Shown here piece after piece: positions 61,940 through 64,000 of a stretch of DNA of 64,000 nt. A program made the translations under genes and the position numbers. The DNA is taken from NCBI GenBank assembly GCA_964419605.1, contig CAYQQM010000019.1, positions 3,221 through 67,220 on the forward strand, read 5' to 3'. The notes under the pieces are model-generated. The model had not been told where the DNA came from. It made no database searches and worked only from the letters and a program-made list of their open reading frames with translations. The DNA comes from JABFXX01 sp964419605 (GTDB lineage Bacteria; Myxococcota_A; Polyangia; Haliangiales; Haliangiaceae). The stretch's first letter is position 1. Each line of letters opens with the position of its first letter.

Positions 61940-62983
61940 ATGATGATCCGGCATCTCGGCGCGGTTGGGTTTCTTGTGGCGTGCTCGAGTGGTGCACCCC
62001 GTACCGTATCGAACGTCCGCCCCCAGCCTTCCGTTCGCGAACCCGCGGCGTACGAGCAAACCACGATCATCGGCCCAGCCGGCGCCACGAGCACGCCTAG
62101 CGGTAAACTTACCCCCACTGGGGAAAAGGCCGCGAGCCTCCGCGAAGCCGCCGATCTTCTCGACAAGGCGCAAAGCGCGCTTGCGAATGGGAACAGAAAT
62201 TTTGCCGATCAGCTGTTTTCTACAGCTGAGTTGCTGGTTGGGCAGGAAGCCGTTCAGTCGATCGCATCGATCTTTCGCGCCGGTGCACCGCCTCGCGTGA
62301 CAACGCCTACCACCCGAGTCGATATGGCGGCACCGCCGCAACCCAAGGCTGTTGGATCGTCCGAGCAGGACGACGCCGAATCGCGCACCGCACCGCCACG
62401 CGCGCAAGGCAGCCTTTCCGGCACGCTGATGCTGGATGGCCAGCGAATGGCGGGAGCGTACGGCCTCGTGACCCTCGAACCCGAGCGCAGCAAATGGGTA
62501 GCGCGATCACCAAAGCGACGAACCATCGAGCAGCGCGACCGCGAATTCTTGCCACGGGTTATGGCAGTTCCCGTTGGCTCGACAGTGCTGTTTCCCAACT
62601 TTGACAACGTGTTTCACAACGTATTTTCGACGACTCCGGTGAGCGCATTCGACCTGGGGATTTACAAAGCGGGCGAAGCGCGCGAATACACGTTTCTCAA
62701 GGAAGGCATCGTTCGGATCGCGTGCAATTTGCACGCGGGCATGTCTGCGTACGTCGCTGTCGTGAGTGCACCGTATTACGTGGTCACGGATGATAGCGGG
62801 AAGTTCGAATTCAAGCACCTACCGCCGGGTAGCTACCGGCTCAAGGCATGGACCGAGCGCTCGAAAGCTCCCGTTTCGCAAGCGGTCGTGGTCAAGCAAG
62901 GCGCAAACACCGTTCAGATCGGCGTTGCCGGCGACGCGCCAACGGGCAAATCGCCGGACAAATTCGGAGGCAAGCGTGACTAG
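61940..62983 (+). CDS. Cupredoxin/MauL-like lipoprotein with carboxypeptidase-regulatory end
   Basis: A roughly 347-residue exported lipoprotein; the signal MMIRHLGAVGFLVAC ends in a lipobox Cys. A Pro/Thr-rich stalk leads to a plastocyanin-like region (about 200-275): VPVGSTVLFPNFDNVFHNVFS, FDLGIYKAGEAREYTF, VRIACNLHAGMSAYVAVV. The copper ligands would be the His of DNVFHNVF plus the Cys and His of CNLHAGM. A short regulatory beta domain follows (YVVTDDSGKFEFKHLPPGSYRLKAW). Similar proteins are annotated as methylamine-utilisation-like and may carry electrons. The start is uncertain between ATGs at 61931, 61940 and 61943. Its stop codon lies inside repeat copy C. Confidence 0.75.
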   Translation: MMIRHLGAVGFLVACSSGAPRTVSNVRPQPSVREPAAYEQTTIIGPAGATSTPSGKLTPTGEKAASLREAADLLDKAQSALANGNRNFADQLFSTAELLVGQEAVQSIASIFRAGAPPRVTTPTTRVDMAAPPQPKAVGSSEQDDAESRTAPPRAQGSLSGTLMLDGQRMAGAYGLVTLEPERSKWVARSPKRRTIEQRDREFLPRVMAVPVGSTVLFPNFDNVFHNVFSTTPVSAFDLGIYKAGEAREYTFLKEGIVRIACNLHAGMSAYVAVVSAPYYVVTDDSGKFEFKHLPPGSYRLKAWTERSKAPVSQAVVVKQGANTVQIGVAGDAPTGKSPDKFGGKRD

Positions 62984-63188
62984 CACTACTGCGCCGAATC
63001 ATCATCGGCTGCGACCTTCACCCTGCGGCCGCCTCGTCGCGGACGTCCGGTGCTCACTCGTCACGTGCTTCAGCACGCTCCTCGTTGCGCTCCGGGCGTG
63101 CGCCCTGCCTCCGACCCCTACACCCCCGACGAGTCGTCTCGCAGGGCTAGGTCTCGCTCAATGCTGATTCGACGCAGTAGTGCTAGTC
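62978..63188 (+). repeat. Stem-variable 3'-end structured element, copy C
   Basis: This 211-base element spans the stop codon of the cupredoxin-like gene and the start codon of the next gene. The outer ends are a perfect 16-base inverted repeat, GACTAGCACTACTGCG at 62978-62993 and CGCAGTAGTGCTAGTC at 63173-63188, extended inward by CGAATCA and its partner. Inner hairpins CCGC-CTCGTC-GCGG (63029-63042) and CGTGC-TTCA-GCACG (63064-63077) occupy the same places as in A and B, with changed but still paired bases. Orientation is the same relative to the upstream gene. Confidence 0.75.
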
Positions 63189-64000
63189 GCGCCGCTCTGT
63201 CTGCGGGCATTGCCATCCTTGCGGCTGGCGGAGGTCTCGTAGGTTACGGAGCGACGCGCCAGAAATCGGCGCAACCGAGTCCTGAGGCGACTGCGGCGAT
63301 GTCGACTGCGATCGGTCAACTCGATGGCGACCTAAAGGCTACGCTTGCCACAGTGAAGGAGCGAGCTGCAACCATCGCGGACATCCTGCAGGTGCAAGCG
63401 GCGGTCGCAACCAATGAGGACACCGCGCGTGACATGTGGCGCACTGGCGCACTCAAGTTCTCACCCCAGGGCGGCGAGACCATCGAACTCGGCCAGGTAA
63501 TCGCAGGCAACGCGCCGACGCCCCTACTGATCCAGCCCGAAGGGGCATCGCGTTCCCCCCACGCCAGCACCCCGGGTAGTTACGCGGAACTGGTCGACAA
63601 TCAGATCTTCGTCACCCAGGTGACCCCCGTCACGCCGAAAGATCGCGCCAACGAGCTCTCTGGCTACGTCGCAGTGCGGAGGCCTCTCGAACTCGGACCG
63701 GCAATTGCGGCGCTCACAGCTGCAAACGTTGCCGGGAGCTTCGAGATCGACGGAAAAGCAAAAACCATCGGCACTCCCCAGCCCGGTGCACGGCGCAGCG
63801 CAATGCCGCTTCGCTCGCTACCCTCGGCCCAGCTCATCGTAGCCGCGCCGGTTGCCGCGAGCGGCGTAGCCCCATTCCCGTTGATCGCTGGGGGAGCCGG
63901 GCTCGCGGTCTTGGGGGTTGTGCTCACGGCGTATGGTTTGCTGCGGCGCACTCACGCGCCATCAACGCCTGCACCTGCACCTGCACCTGCGCCCGCCCTG
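63161..64000 (+). CDS. Membrane-anchored sensor-like protein, partial
   Basis: The frame opens at ATG 63161 and continues to the window end (280 residues, C-terminus missing). A short basic start and one membrane helix (SRAALSAGIAILAAGGGLVG) precede an extracytoplasmic region of about 190 residues. That region has dCache/single-Cache-like features (LKATLATVKERAATIADILQVQ then ATNEDTARDMW and GYVAVRRPLEL). A second membrane helix (FPLIAGGAGLAVLGVVLTAYGLL) and a Pro-Ala linker follow. This looks like a chemosensory, kinase or cyclase input module, but the output domain is out of view. The start codon sits in the right arm of element C. Confidence 0.6.
   Translation, partial: MLIRRSSASRAALSAGIAILAAGGGLVGYGATRQKSAQPSPEATAAMSTAIGQLDGDLKATLATVKERAATIADILQVQAAVATNEDTARDMWRTGALKFSPQGGETIELGQVIAGNAPTPLLIQPEGASRSPHASTPGSYAELVDNQIFVTQVTPVTPKDRANELSGYVAVRRPLELGPAIAALTAANVAGSFEIDGKAKTIGTPQPGARRSAMPLRSLPSAQLIVAAPVAASGVAPFPLIAGGAGLAVLGVVLTAYGLLRRTHAPSTPAPAPAPAPAL

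Overview
This window looks like a piece of a Myxococcota (deltaproteobacterial) chromosome, perhaps near Kofleriaceae or Polyangia and possibly metagenome-derived. The reasons are high G+C by eye, many Cys-anchored lipoproteins with beta-propeller or lectin domains and Ser/Asp/Gly-rich linkers, eCIS-core (DUF4157) type proteins, a giant RHS protein, a glyQ-glyS-ppdK operon, and a pilin-like protein next to a c-type cytochrome. One 100-N scaffold gap (55132-55231) lies inside a tandem repeat, and three genes carry an apparent one-base deletion. Frame-level conclusions in those genes are therefore provisional. No tRNA, rRNA, CRISPR array or intact insertion sequence was seen.

Layout. 1-5 kb: partial GT-B-like glycosyltransferase (-), TerC membrane protein, CelD/BcsL-type acetyltransferase, DUF1244 protein, TraB/PrgY-like protein with a hairpin array behind it. 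5-10 kb: Tat-exported phospholipase C/acid phosphatase, MenH-like hydrolase, beta-helix lipoprotein, HEAQH putative metallopeptidase. 10-13 kb (-): outer-membrane-like protein, AI-2E family transporter, holA. 13-18.7 kb (+): amidohydrolase, membrane protein, M19 dipeptidase, pilin-like protein, cytochrome c lipoprotein and propeller protein, most of them closely spaced or overlapping. 18.7-30.2 kb (-): SPOR protein, then the translationally coupled run glyQ-glyS-ppdK-lipoprotein-lipoprotein. 30.4-37.3 kb (+): frameshifted DUF4157 protein, propeller lipoprotein, large exo-rhamnogalacturonan-lyase-like (PcRGLX/YetA) lipoprotein. 37.4-48.8 kb (-): LamG lipoprotein, carB, TPR lipoprotein, GH65 phosphorylase with beta-phosphoglucomutase, CapA-like protein.

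49-55.6 kb (+) is the most accessory-looking block. It holds a putative anti-phage operon: a PD-(D/E)xK-like nuclease joined to a STAND NTPase and a helical-repeat sensor (split by a probable single-base frameshift), a protein with an HEPN-like Rx4H motif, and an AlbA_2/Schlafen-type regulator with a TTQK repeat linker. A tiny ORF resembling the start of a DnaG-type zinc finger follows. 55.8-60.9 kb (-) is an RHS protein with an N-terminal C39-like protease region and a C-terminal HELVH metallopeptidase-like tip. 61-64 kb holds a HEAT-repeat protein, a cupredoxin-like lipoprotein and a partial membrane-anchored sensor-like protein.

The most unusual non-coding signal is a family of three intergenic elements (3414-3564, 41832-42032, 62978-63188). 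Each starts at the stop codon of a gene and has the same orientation relative to that gene. Each is bounded by a long inverted repeat whose sequence is private to that copy. Each encloses a conserved core with two small hairpins that keep pairing through base changes. This suggests a structured RNA or a mobile element, and I do not recognise it as a named class.
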